Source: Sphaerulina vaccinii (Eukaryota > Ascomycota > Dothideomycetes > Mycosphaerellales > Mycosphaerellaceae). From it: 64,000 nt of DNA. Of the stretch, positions 52,032 through 63,191 are shown in pieces. Every line of letters starts with the position of its first letter. Within the stretch, counting starts at the first letter, position 1. Location: positions 248,001 to 312,000 of the forward strand of contig JAKUDP010000016.1 in NCBI GenBank assembly GCA_022570795.1. The letters run 5' to 3'. The translations under genes were made by a program, and so were the position numbers. The notes under the pieces are model-generated. The model saw nothing but the letters and a program-made list of their open reading frames with translations. It was not told the DNA's origin and searched no databases.

Positions 52032-52572
52032 CTACATTAGACACCTGCGATGATGAACGTTATGACCACAACAAGCAATCTGTGTTCGTCGTTTTTTCTT
52101 TAGTATCACTGCTATTCCTTCTGCTGTGGCTGGTGACATGAACGCCAAAAGCCGACGGTAAGCATTCTCATCAGTCCTTGGCCATGATGATGATGACGAT
52201 GCCAGAATTCCTGATCTGTTCCCAATGCTAGTGGTAGTTCGCAGTCCGCTCACGATCTCCAGATAAAGCGTCGGGGCGGGGAGGCTCTGTATCGAGTGTA
52301 GGGTGGCAAGGTTTGTCGGGAGCCTTCTGAGACATGCTCCCACATGTTCCTGCATGTCATAGCCAACATAAAGTAGCCCCTCGAGACTAGTGACCAATGG
52401 TAAGCCTTGTCCTCCGAAGCATGGAGGCTAGGATGCCAGGCCATGTTGTCGGAAATGCCTCACTCCGGGGATGTAATGCGAATACGTAGTGGTCTAATCG
52501 AAGATGCGATACGATGGTCCGTGATGAGTGGTAGGAGAGCTGAGGTGCACTTACTACAGCAGCATTGATCAT
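52032..52572 (-). CDS. Possible two-exon hypothetical protein, weakly supported
   Basis: Suggested exons on the minus strand: 52572-52555 (MINAAV) and 52427-52032, 137 residues. The 127-bp intron has a GTAAGT donor and a CCTAG acceptor, phase 0, but no clear branch site. The long exon reads GLPLVTSLEGLLYVGYDMQE, HVGACLRRLPTNLATLHSIQ and ends with a basic, cysteine-containing tail. No domain is recognised. It is convergent to the bleomycin hydrolase gene, ending only ~16 bp after its stop. Confidence 0.3.
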
Positions 52573-52902
52573 GGCGAGAGGTCTCTTTACTCAAAGACTG
52601 GACCGTACATTGAGATTCCAGGTAATACATCGCATGATCTGATTGCACTCACGTGGAGGTAGGAGTCGCGAGTTCCTTAAAATTTGACATATTCGCCATT
52701 CTGTATCGTCAAGACTGTAGACATGGCCATTCGGCAGGTGGACGTGACTTCGATGTCGTTCTGCACATTCGCTTCACATTCAGCTTCCGGTCGAAGGACC
52801 ACTTGACATTGCGATGAAGCTGTTTTGCTAGAATTGTACGATGTAATGGAGGTTCAGTTCTCCTGGGAGTCGCGAAATGGAACAGCTTCCTTCGGGTGTC
52901 CT

Positions 52903-53364
52903 TCATGTCGCCGTGAAAAGTAGCGGTAACGCGAGTGCGATCACGCTGGCTTTGGTCGATCGCTGACCGATGGAGCTTGCAGCACGAGTAGGCAATGGAC
53001 GTGTTCCATAAGTCCTGGAGTACAGTGGGTACTCGTTCTTCGGAAGTTCTGCTTCGATATTGGTCGGCATGTGGCAGCACTTCGCTTCTTGTCTGCGGTA
53101 CCGTATTCTGTACATGTCGTGTACATAAGCTTGCAGGTCGAACTTCAAGCGAACCTCACTACCTCGTGTTTGGAATGATTGTACCGCATCTCCTAGGTTC
53201 GAAGACATTTGCCGTTGCGTCCGGGCAGGAGGAGTCCGCGATATGTTAACGAGAGTCATTGAAGTTTCCGCCGGGTCGTTGATCTGCTCATGTTGACGCG
53301 GCGTGCCGAAGGGCAATCGCATTAGCTCATCTAATGCAGTATTCGCTGCTAAAGCTTGTCTCAT
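52903..53364 (-). CDS. Possible hypothetical protein (153 aa), weakly supported
   Basis: ATG-started frame MRQALAANTALDELMRLPFG, with MTLVNISRTPPARTQRQMSS and VRLKFDLQAYVHDMYRIRYR. No domain, signal peptide or membrane helix. Overlapping minus frames in the same region compete, so it may be chance. Confidence 0.22.
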   Translation of the reverse strand: MRQALAANTALDELMRLPFGTPRQHEQINDPAETSMTLVNISRTPPARTQRQMSSNLGDAVQSFQTRGSEVRLKFDLQAYVHDMYRIRYRRQEAKCCHMPTNIEAELPKNEYPLYSRTYGTRPLPTRAASSIGQRSTKASVIALALPLLFTAT

Positions 53365-54646
53365 CTTCCGACGTTCTAAAGAGAAGACGCTTTGCTGGAT
53401 GTAGCGAGATGTTCCACAATCACATCACAGACGAAATGCCGTGAAAAAGAAGAAGACCGCTGCTCACCGCGAGCTGTGACTGTGATATGCCTTGTCTGAT
53501 GGAGCCTCATTGGTGGTTGTTGACCAGATCTGCGAATACATGCGCCGCAAGGAGGTGTTCCTTCGGCCTTTCGATTTGCCTTTGCAAAGAGTTGCGCGAC
53601 GATCGTAGCAGTTGAAGAGAAGGGAGCTCAAACCCCCGACTGACCGCTGCAGTCTGCATCCCAGCAAATGCAGGGCATGTGCCTGTACTTCCGTGCTGGT
53701 CTTGGCTGCGTGTGGGTTATATTGTCGTGCGGATCTGTCTGCCACAACTTTTCGAGCTGACGTGCTGGCCAGCGAATGGCAGGTCGTTCAAGTTGACAAC
53801 GGCGCCACCGCCTTCTCAGCGCTATCCTACTGGCAGTCGAAGTAGGCCAACGGGCGGTATCGGTAGTCGCTGAGCAGTGTCAGACTAAGGCCTCAGAAAT
53901 CAAGGGCCCTTGCGAAATGCCATAAGTCCTCATGAAGATCCCTCGATGCCTTCTACAAGCATCCCGGACAGTGACGTCGGCGCAGCAAAGCATGAGCAAA
54001 TGCGCTGTTTGAGATGCCGGTCTCGTGACTAGCATAACCAGCCCAAGAAATGGCTGTGGCGGTTCCAATCCACCATAATCATAACAACGAGTACTGTTAA
54101 TGAGGTTGAGAGGTGTGGAGGCAAATGCGGCGGCGGTTAGCCATCCGAAGAGCATGCAAGAGGAATGTGTTTTGCGAAGCTTGTACCGATTTTAGTTGCG
54201 CCACAGAGAACTCCGCTGCACACGATGTCATTGCTATGCTAATACCCCTACTCGATGCAACGATAGCTCCATGCACGCTCCACTCTTTTGCCTGTCTAGC
54301 AGCTGTGTTGGATTCGTTGGTTTTCGGCGCAACTCCTCTAGTGCTTCCAGTGAGCGGCACACACCTCCCAGCATCTCTTCAGAAACTCTCTGGACAGCCC
54401 GACAGGACGTTGCGTTGCATTGGCGCTAGAGCATGAGCGAGGGTTGCCGTCTGTCTAATTAGGACCCTGCGTGCTGCCTCCCTTCTGTGCATTTCGAGCC
54501 GCTCTATCTTCACTTCATCACTTCTAAACGGGAGACGACGACCAAATCAAATTCTGATCAGATCTCAATCGACTGTGAGACAGCACCATATGCGGCTATC
54601 TGGACAATCTTGAGTACAGCTGGCCCAGTATACTTTACCCTCGACC

Positions 54647-55196
54647 ATGACATCAGACGCTCAAACAGTACCATCGATTGCGGAGCCAACACTGGATACA
54701 CACGATATGCCTTCGCCGTTGTCTTCACCAGAGTCCAGTGCTGCAGTCAGCGAAGATGATACTATGTCTGCTGCTCGGATAGGCAGACCGAAGATTGGAG
54801 GTAGGAAGAGTAGCGGAACCATGATCGTCTCGCGTGAGTCTGCGACGACGGTTGTGGAACCGGACTTTGATGAGGACGATGTGCGAACGATGTCGCCACG
54901 ACGGAATAGTGAAGAAGTCGACAAGTTGAGCGAAGAGGCACGAAAAGACCTTATCGAGCAAGCCAAACTACTGCAAATGAGCTTGCAGGCTATTGTGGAT
55001 CGCGTGGAGACGGTGAAGAGCGAGCACGAGAAACTTGAAGGAGGAAACAAGTTCTTGCAATCGTGAGCTTTCCCAAGCCAGACATGTCTTGCATGTATAC
55101 TGACTTCATCACAGATACATTGGCGAACTCATGCAGACTTCGAAGATCACCTCGTCGGCGCCTTCGAAAGGCAAGAAGGGCAAAGGTCGAAGCTGA
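54647..55196 (+). CDS. Short coiled-coil (SCOC/Slo1-type) protein
   Basis: Exons 54647-55062 and 55115-55196 give 165 residues. The 52-bp intron (GTGAGC, tactgac branch, CACAG) joins NKFLQS to YIGELMQ. Residues 1-90 are Ser/Glu-rich and disordered. Residues ~95-150 form the conserved coiled coil RKDLIEQAKLLQMSLQAIVD, RVETVKSEHEKLEGGNKFLQ, SYIGELMQTS, as in SCOC/Slo1 (DUF2205). The tail is basic (KGKKGKGRS). In yeast Slo1 interacts with the Arl3 GTPase, and human SCOC acts at the Golgi and in autophagy; a Golgi-linked scaffold role is inferred. Confidence 0.85.
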
Positions 55197-55727
55197 ACTC
55201 GGCCCGATATACCATTGTACTAATACTGTCCGCTGCACGTATAGCAGCATTAGCGTGGCGCAAATTGTCGACTTCAGAGCAAGGAAAGGAAACTGCATCA
55301 TGTTCGCTCAATCGGCGACTGCATCGGAGGCGTAATTGACGTTCAACACAACTGGAGCATCCATGTGTACCATAATGAATAACAACCGAAAGGAGATCGG
55401 CATGAGACGGAGTTCAGTAGCCACCATATCCACGACGAAAAGGGCACTTTACGCATGCCATCAATCTCGCTCGACATCGGCATAGCTATACACCAGATTG
55501 CACGCCTACTGAGCACGAGGACGCTCAGCTAAGATGAATAGCTTGCCAGGCATCGAGAGCAAAGTTGAGAAGAGGCATGAGCAAAGAGCAAAGCCGGGTC
55601 ATCTGTAAGAAAGGGAGAGGAAAGTCTGTTTATGCAATGCCAACGTGCACATTATAGGGACGAGGCACATCGCTAGCTACGAGGATATATTGCCAGAATC
55701 TAGCAACAACAAGCTTCTATAACTATC
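55197..55727. other. Convergent 3' flank
   Basis: 531 bp between convergent gene ends; only short frames, nothing recognised. Confidence 0.5.
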
Positions 55728-56711
55728 TCAAGCATAGGCTTTGCCGCCAACACTCTCATCAAAAGCCATAAGATCTTTCAATCCACACACCTCAAATAAC
55801 GCACCAGGTCCCATCTGCTCGTCTTTCGGTGCTTGACCCATCTCCTTCAAAGCCTGCAAAGACTTCCTATAAGCAGGCACAACAGCTTCCATCCCAAGAC
55901 ATGGCCAAATCACAATTCTATACCCAAGCTTATTCGCCTCCTCCTTACTCATCAAAGGCGTTTTCCCTCCCTGAACCATATTCAACAGAACCGGAATCTT
56001 CGGCAGCAATTCAATAACTCGCTTCGCCTCTTCCAAATCCTGTATAGCCTCGAAAAACAACGCATCAACTCCAATCCTCGCAGCTTCTGTCAAACGTTCA
56101 ATCGCCTCGTCAAAACCTCCTTTACCTTCTAAATCTCGCCCTGCTCTCGCATCTGTCCTCGCAATAATCAAAATATCATCCCGACTCTCATCTCTCGCTT
56201 TACATGCCGCCCTCAATCTATTAAAGTAAACTTCCCTATTCACAAGTACTTTCCCGCTCAAGTGACCACATCTCTTCTCTTGAACCTGATCTTCAATATG
56301 TAAACCCGCAACTCCGGCTCTCGCATAATTTGTAACCGTCCTCGCAATGTTGATAGGTCCTCCATAGCCTGTATCTGCGTCTGCGATTACTGGGATAGAA
56401 GGGTCGATAGAGGCTATCATGGCTGCGTTGGCTAACATGTCGTTGAAAGTTGCTAGGCCTAGGTCGGCCATTCCTAGACGTGACATGCTGGTGCCGGCGC
56501 CGGTCATGTAGAGACATTCGAAGCCTGAGGCTAGGGCTAGACGGGCTGTTATGCCGTCGTAGACGCCGGGGGCGAGGACTGTGTGGGAGGGGTCGGAGAG
56601 CATGGCTCGGAGGCGGGAGACTGCTGTGGGCTTCTTGGAGGTGTTGGAGGAGGTTTTGCCACTTGGGTTATTGCTGCTGTGTGCTGCCATCATTCCTTCG
56701 TGGGCGGCCAT
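55728..56711 (-). CDS. Isocitrate lyase/PEP mutase family enzyme (methylisocitrate lyase-like C-C or C-P lyase)
   Basis: Single exon, 327 residues from the ATG at 56711. After a ~30-residue Ser/Asn-rich leader comes a full barrel: LAPGVYDGITARLAL, LYMTGAGTSMSRLGMADLGL, the Mg site IADADTGYGG (D111, D113), GVAGLHIEDQ, the lyase signature EKRCGHLSGK (K146-R-C-G-H150), IIARTDAR, ALFFEAI, LNMVQGGKTPLM and IVIWPCLGMEA. The K[KR]CGH motif marks the lyase branch (2-methylisocitrate lyase, oxaloacetate hydrolase, dimethylmalate lyase relatives), not true PEP mutase. The precise substrate is unclear; fungal mitochondrial methylisocitrate lyases are much longer. No evident targeting peptide. Confidence 0.88.
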   Translation of the reverse strand: MAAHEGMMAAHSSNNPSGKTSSNTSKKPTAVSRLRAMLSDPSHTVLAPGVYDGITARLALASGFECLYMTGAGTSMSRLGMADLGLATFNDMLANAAMIASIDPSIPVIADADTGYGGPINIARTVTNYARAGVAGLHIEDQVQEKRCGHLSGKVLVNREVYFNRLRAACKARDESRDDILIIARTDARAGRDLEGKGGFDEAIERLTEAARIGVDALFFEAIQDLEEAKRVIELLPKIPVLLNMVQGGKTPLMSKEEANKLGYRIVIWPCLGMEAVVPAYRKSLQALKEMGQAPKDEQMGPGALFEVCGLKDLMAFDESVGGKAYA

Positions 56712-57293
56712 GTTATGGTAATGCTGCGTCAAGCTCTCTTTCTGTATCTGTGGTGTATAGAAGTAGTAGTAATAACAACACAGCTCCTCACCTATCGACT
56801 ATATACTTCCTCTTGACCTATCTGCGGCGAGTAGCTACAGGCATGCTGTTCGTCCATGCGCCGATTACGGAGCTGTTTGGTCCACTGATGACACAAAAGC
56901 CGCGAAGTATTTTCTGAGATTGACGAGGCGACGACTATATATCGTCGACAGCTCGCAGAACACTCGGTGGTCGTCTATGTGATGAAGATGGAAGTGGAAC
57001 ACGCGAAGAACGAAAACGACCAGCGCTCGGACCGCACGTGAAGGTCTCTCACATGCAAGACCAAGATCCGGGGCATGCCATTAAGGTTCAAGATCACGCC
57101 TCGGTATCTTTGAGATGTGTGGTGGTGCTGAAGTCATGAGGGAGCACTGAACTGCTTCGATATAAGCGTCAGTGTTGTCCGCATCGACTCTAGAGTATCA
57201 TAAAGAAGTTCATTGTTATCAGAAGCAGCTCACATTCAGCTTCATTCCATTACTACCCAAACATAGTTCCTAGCACATCATATCACCGACACC
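56712..57293. promoter_or_regulatory. Divergent promoter region between the PEP mutase-like and SCP2 genes
   Basis: 582 bp between opposed start codons. Short aataacaac/tagtagtag simple repeats at 56762-56780. No further gene. Confidence 0.45.
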
Positions 57294-57805
57294 ATGGGTC
57301 TCAAGGACGGTAAGCAGTTGATGAGAATGTTAAAGGCAAGCACGACTGTGTCTAACGAAGTGAATGACCAGACGCATTCCCTTCCTCCGAGGCCTTCGAT
57401 GCCATCGCCGCCGCCATCTCAAGCGACAAGGACAAGAAAGACGCCGTGAAGCAGGGAGGTGCCATTTTCGCTTTCAACTTGAAGAACGCACAAGGACAAG
57501 AGAAGGCCTGGCATATTGATTTGAAGGAGACTGGAAATGTTGGAGAGGGCCTTGCACCAAGCGGGAAGAAGGCTGATGGTTAGTATGCCCTATACTTTGA
57601 GAGGATGAAGAGGACGAGACACTGACAGCATGCGATAACAGTCACACTGAACCTCTCAGATGAGAACTTCGCCAAGCTCGTTTCTGGCAAGGCCAATGCA
57701 CAGAAGCTGTTCATGAGCGGTAAGCTCAAGGTCAAGGGAGCTGTTATGAAGGCTACGAAGATGGAGCCGATTCTTAAGAAGGCCCAAAACAAGGCTAAGC
57801 TTTAG
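57294..57805 (+). CDS. SCP2-type sterol carrier protein ending in AKL
   Basis: Three exons: 57294-57309, 57372-57578 and 57642-57805, for 128 residues. Intron 1 (62 bp; GTAAGC, tctaac, ACCAG) leaves a first exon of only 16 bases (MGLKD). Intron 2 (63 bp) has GTTAGT and ACAG. The protein is one SCP2 domain: FPSSEAFDAIAAAISSDKDK, VKQGGAIFAFNLKNAQGQEK, WHIDLKETGNVGEG, VTLNLSDENFAKLVSGKANA, QKLFMSGKLKVKGAVMKATK and MEPILKKAQNKAKL. SCP2 proteins bind acyl-CoA or sterols. The C-terminal AKL is a PTS1-type signal, so peroxisomal location is predicted. It is divergent to the lyase gene. Confidence 0.93.
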
Positions 57806-58639
57806 ATAATGGGCGAGCAGTGGATGAAGGAAATGCATATGATATACCTGCAGGCTGAGAAGCTGCCTGCCGTCTTGGACGGAGTTGATACAATATGTAT
57901 TCTACAGTATGAAAGAACCAAAGATACCAGAGTGTTGACAGGCGTGGCTTGGACTTCACTTCATTCTTCTTATTGTGATGTTCATGATAGGCATACCGTT
58001 TGGTCGAGTCTCCTTTGCCCATCTAGACTGAATTGGAATGTGTACAGTATCGCTCAGCTTCACTTCTGCTGGTGGCCGCTGGGTTCTGTCGCGTTCCACA
58101 AGATGAAACGTCAAGTGTCGATCACACGTGACCGCTCTCGCGGCCTCCAAGCTCCAGCTAGTGATCAAGACGCGACATTCACGTCCAGTCGTCGCTGTCA
58201 TATATTCGTCCATAGACACCGTATATTGCTGCTCATAAGAACCGCGTGTGTTGGCATTATTGCGGCCGTCCTCGGTGTGTCGCGAACAAATCGGGAAGAG
58301 AAAAGGATTGCGGGCCGTGCAAAGCAACCGCAACTTCGTTCTACGTAGCGGTCTTCTCCAACTTCACGTACTTTGATGACCAGTGAATGCAATAATTTGT
58401 ACAGTAACAACACCGCGCAACATCCACGACTCCCATAAGAAGAGCATTTCGCGCATGGCAGACTCTCCTCGACACACCTACCAAAGTGCGAACGCGATCT
58501 CCCACGACACCACCACCACGAACACGACTCGGTGACGCCCCATTCGAACATTCACGCATACCCGCATCGACTCCACCAAAAGTTCATCAGCAGTGCGTAT
58601 CATCGCAGCACGCATACGCGCAGCGGACGCGCGCATAAT
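57806..58639. other. Intergenic, promoter of NUP2
   Basis: 834 bp. Frames such as 57809-58348 are open but lack any domain. The last 150 bp (58490-58639) are C/A-rich with repeated 'caccac' and form the likely leader of NUP2. Confidence 0.45.
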
Positions 58640-61600
58640 ATGAGCAAGCGAAACGCTGGGGATTGGGGCGGTGACCAAGAGCGCTACGGAGGACCAGCAC
58701 CAACAATGGACAGCAATGACAAGCCTGTACAGGCCACAGCGGCACAACTGGCAAGAAGGAAGTAAGTACATTTCCCCATATCGTTCTCTGTCTGCGACTC
58801 TCCATGTTGTTGGCGGCCTGGTTGGATCTGGATTGGCGAGGCGGGCTTCGAGGACCTGGAGACATGGCATGAGGAGCGGACGCACATGGCTGAAGCAGTA
58901 CCTACTCTTCTCCATTGTCACGACTCGGCTGCGCTGGCGCCTTGATTGTTCCTGGACTGGCCTGGTGGGTTTCGAGGCTATGGAGATACCACCTGCGACA
59001 ATACGCGACAAGGGACGAGGGTGGCAGCTGCACTCCCTATTGTTCTCCGACCTCGTCCCTCTCTATTGTTAGCGACCTGGTGCTGTCCTGATTGGCTTGG
59101 TGTGCTTGGAGTCATCGAGGAAACGGCATTTGACAATGGGCGAAGGTGGCTGGGAGTGGGTATTTTCATCTTGACAATGGTATTTTCGAATACTATTGTG
59201 ATGATGGGAGATATACACTCTCACTTTCGCCCTTTTCGCTGCCTTTTCCTCGTGCACAACATTCACACCGATCACCTCTCTCCGCACCAGAACGCCCACC
59301 ATGGCACACAACTCTGCTCCCGTCCGGAACTCGTTTCTGGACACCGTCCAGAACCCTCCCCCTCGCCCAAAGCGAGGACCCCTCCCTCCTCCCAACGGCG
59401 CCAGGGTGGCTCGCCCGGTGGGAGTCCACCACTACGAGCCCGCGCCCTCCTCCGCCCCTCCTGTCGTCGTCTCTCCGGTCTTCACTGGCCACCAAGCTGC
59501 CGTCGTTGCCCCTGCGCCCCCTGCGCCTCCCAACAGACTCTTTGGAGTCTACAGAGAGCCGCCTGCTTCTCTGCCCATCAGCAGAGACCAAGCCGTCCGG
59601 CTCCCGGCCGGGTCAGAAGAGGCCACCACATGGCACGCCGGAGAGCCGCATTGGCTGGAGATGATGTTGCGTTTTTATGTTTTGGCCATAACAGACGAGC
59701 CTTCACGCGCCTTCACTGACATCCACGAATCCAGACTGCTCAAGCCCAAGGCACGAACGGACCGTGGCCGCAGCGATAGTCCCGCTGTGCAGCCGCAGAA
59801 CGGCTTCGGCCAGACATCAACAAACCCGTTTTCGTCGCAATCCTTCAACTTCACCGCACCACAGACGAACGGCGGCTCATTCCAGTTTGGCCAGTCCGCA
59901 TCAGCACCAGCGAACCCACCGCAGCAGAACGGCATGAATCCCTCCTTCACACAGTCATCAGCGCCTGCTTTTGGCGGCTTCGGGGCTACAGCGACACAAC
60001 CACAGCAGAACGGTTTCGGCGGCTCAAACTCCATGTTCAACCAGCCTTCACAGCAGAGCACCACGTCTGTCTTCAGCGGTTTCGGACAAAGCCAACCGTC
60101 GCAACAGAACGGCACCACGACTCCTGGCACCAGCTTCGGCGGCTTCAGCAACTCGTCACAGCCCACCAACCAGAACGGCAATGGCACAGGCATGGGCGGT
60201 AGCAACATCTTTGGACAGCAGCCACAACAGACTGGCTCCAATGGCTCGATATTTGGACAACAGGCACAAGAGAATGGCGCTAGCAGAGCATCTACACCAG
60301 GTTTCGGCAGCGCATTCCCAGCACAGGCACCAGAGCAGACCAACGGTCCCGCCAGCAACACATTTGGATCTCAGCCACAGGCGAATGGGACCACAGGCAA
60401 CAGCGTATTCGGACAGCAACAAGCACCCGTAAGCTTCAATTTTGGTGGTCAGCAGCAGCCTGCCCAGAGCAGCAGCAACTCGACATTCCCAGCTTCGCAG
60501 CCACAAGAGCAGACACAGAAACCCAAGCCCAGCTCGAGCATGTTCGGTCAGTCACCATCTACACAACCTGCAGCAGCTACAACATCGTTGTTCGGCTCAA
60601 CTGCTGCACCATCTACCAGCGCACCTACGACGAGCCTATTCAGCTCAACTCCCGCACCTACTACAAGTGCACCAGGTACCGGTCTTTTCGGTTCGACTCC
60701 TGCACCAACTGCCAGCGCACCAGGCACGGGTCTCTTCGGCTCGAAGCCCACGACTAGCGAACCTGCCAAGAGCAGCGGCAGCATCTTTGACAGCTTGCCA
60801 AAGAAGGACCTCAGCAAGGTCAACTTCTCTTCGTCCGATCCCAAGCAGGTCTACAATGGCGAAGATGATGACGAAGATGAGACTTCAGCGGCAAGTGCAG
60901 AGAAGGCGACTGAGAATCAGACACCAAAGACGAATCCATTCGCCAACTTCCCAGCACCAAGTGCTGCTAAGCCTTCATCGAACATCTTCGGCAACAGCGC
61001 TGGACAGAGTGCTGCTAAGCCTGCATCGAACATGTTTGCGGCTAGCACTGGTCAGCAGGATACGAGTATGAGCACACCAGTTGCCACTCCTCAGACGTCG
61101 TTGTTCTCCAATGGCTCTTCCGCCACAGCTGCGCCAGTCTCGAGCACACCCGCAGCACAACCACCTAGGTCACTATTTGACCGCATTGACAAACCACAAC
61201 CAGCAGAGACGCCAAAGGCATCACTGTTCAGCAGCACGCCAGCACCACCTTCTACTGCCCGACCACTTTTCTCGTCTGGTACGGCTGCCACTCCTGCAAC
61301 ATCCCTATTCCACAAGCCGTCAGCAGAGCCAGAAGAGGATGCCACGCCAAAAGCGCCAGCGCCTAAGAGCATGTTCGCACAGAGTGCATTCGCACCTCCA
61401 TCAACTCCCGCTGTGGCACCTACAGCACCTGCGGTATCGTTCAAGGCACCGCCAGCTACTGCGCCTGTTGCACGAACTTTCGCGGCGCCTGCGAATACCA
61501 CAACTGCGAGCTCGTCCGCGTCCGCAACGACGACAGACTTGAACGAATCGCAGAAGAAGAGCATGGCGGACCTCAACAAGGGTCTTATGGCACATTTGCA

Positions 61601-63191
61601 ATCACAGAAAGACGACGCGGACTGGAGTTCAATCTTCAGATACGCCTTGGTAGCAGCGGCACAGATCGCTGGCCGATCAGCACCGTCTGACACTGAGATG
61701 ATGCCTGCACCTGCTGCACAGAAGACGTCCTGTCAGCTTTTTGGCAATGCACCTGCGACTGCAGCTGCACCATCCAACAGCACATCAACAGCCCCGACCA
61801 CATCTTCAGCACCCGCTAGCAATCCACTGGCTCGATTTGCTGCTCAAACGCCCAAGGCCGCTCCATCTGTCTCGCTGTTTGACAAGGCTCCTGCTACGGC
61901 ACCCTCGAAGAAGCGATCATTCGAAGAAGATGCTGATGAATCCTCCCGAGCTCTAGCTACAGAGAAGCGTAGCAAGCCTAATGAGCCAGCCGCTTATCCC
62001 AAGTTGCCTGAGACTGCTAGCAACACAGCCAAGCTTTTCGCCTCAACGCTTGACAAGCCAGCCGAATCTGCAACTCCGAAAGCCACATCTGGTTTCACGC
62101 CTTCCACGAAGCCACTTTTCCCAGCTTCTGCCTCGACTTCAGCGCCGACGCCAGCATTTGGTGGTTTCAAGCCCACGCTTAGCACTACTGCAACACCCAG
62201 CGCTGGAGGGTTCAAGCCTACTTTACCCGCCGCCGCTTCTGGTACCAGCTTTCTGTCGTCGTTTGGTGCGTTGGCAAAGAAGAATGAAGAGGTCGAACGT
62301 CAGAAGCGCAAAGATGCCGACTATGACAGTGATGAAGAGACCGAAGAGCAGTGGGCCAAGAGAGACGCGGCTGAGCAAGAAGAGAAGCGCAAGAAGTTTG
62401 CAGAGGCAGCAAAGAGCGTACCATCTTTCACGATCGAATCTGCAACGCCCAAGCCCGCTACTGCTGCCACAGTAGAGAAGGCTCAAGGCACTGGCAACAA
62501 GACTTGGAAGCCTGAGACACCACTGCAATTCGGCAATGGTACAACCGCCAACACACCAGCTGCTGCACCACCGAAGTTCGGCAGCGCGTTCTCTGGCTTT
62601 GGCACATCAGCAACACCAAACGCAAGCAGCACGCTTGCACCAACGACCACATCTTCGCTCAATGCATCTCGTGCCACCACGCCTGGCGTCACCACTGATG
62701 GCGAGGGCTCGAACGGCACGAACGGCGACAAAGCCGCCGCCGCTGATGATGGCGAGCCAAGCGACGAACAGAACCAGCCTCAAGCCTCCGAGGAGATCAA
62801 TGATCTTCAACCTGCTGAGCGTGAGGCCAACGAAGTTCTGCTTGAAGTCCAGGATGTTCGCACATCCAAGATGGAGAAAGATGAGGAGAGCGGCAAGTCA
62901 CAGTGGAAACCAAAGACTCGTGGCAGATTCTTCATCCTCAAGGACAAGACGACAGGCAAAGTCCGCATGCTTTCACGAACAGGCGCTGGCAGGACTGTAC
63001 TCAATCACGTCCCGAACAAAGAAGCAACGTTCAAGGTCCATCCCAAGAAGGCTACCATGATCGTCGCTTCACTCTTTGTCGATCACATGCATTCTACTCC
63101 ACCGGGTCCAGGCCAGTGGATGTTTAGCACTTCTGATAAAGACGACGCTGAGAAGATTGCGAGACTTTTGACAGAGGGTACACCGAAATAG
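58640..63191 (+). CDS. NUP2: Nucleoporin Nup2/Nup50: FG repeats and Ran-binding domain
   Basis: Preferred model: exons 58640-58761 and 59735-63191, 1192 residues. Exon 1 encodes the importin-binding N terminus (MSKRNAGDWGGDQERYGGPA, ATAAQLARRK) and ends at GTAAGT; the acceptor (ctgacatccacgaatccag) restores ARRK/LLKPKARTDRG. The intron is 973 bp. The middle is a long FG-repeat domain (GGFGATATQPQQNGFGGSNS, SIFGQQ, SMFGQSP, GLFGSTPAPTASAPGTGLFG). A segment near residues 600-650 (DLNESQKKSMADLNKGLMAH) precedes more FG repeats. The last ~120 residues are a Ran-binding domain (EVLLEVQDVRTSKME, WKPKTRGRFFILKDKTTGKV, MLSRTGAGRTVLNHVPNKEA). It works at the nuclear basket, recycling importin-alpha. 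An alternative start at ATG 59301 is in frame with exon 2. Confidence 0.85.
58785..59152 (+). repeat. Three degenerate ~120-135 bp repeats inside the NUP2 intron
   Basis: Three consecutive blocks share the order: 'tctc...tgttg/attgttc/attgtt', 'ggcgcct/gcgacct', 'ggatctggattggc/ggactggcctggt/gtcctgattggcttggt', 'gggcttcgagg/gggtttcgagg/gtgcttggagt', and an end in 'catggctg/gtggcagctg/ggtggctg' at about 58894, 59031 and 59152. Identity is low, so the call rests on ordered shared words. Confidence 0.45.
59301..59734 (+). other. Proline-rich open frame in the NUP2 intron, contiguous with exon 2
   Basis: An ATG at 59301 opens 145 codons without stop that run in frame into the FG-repeat exon. The peptide is proline-rich (NPPPRPKRGPLPPPNGARVA, APPVVVSPVFTGHQAAVVAP) and lacks the importin-binding start. 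A leader with a clean start context (cgcccaccatgg) precedes it. It could be an alternative first exon giving a Nup2 form without the ARRK N terminus, or simply intron sequence open by GC-rich composition. Confidence 0.4.

Larger units (their letters stand above)
52016..54646. other. 2.6-kb region with only weakly supported genes
   Basis: Minus-strand frames at 52032-52572 and 52903-53364 are listed separately with low confidence. Others (53464-53745, 53880-54155, 54097-54360 minus; 54113-54436 plus) overlap and lack domains. A long T/A-poor, repeat-free sequence; no transposon ends seen. Confidence 0.4.
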
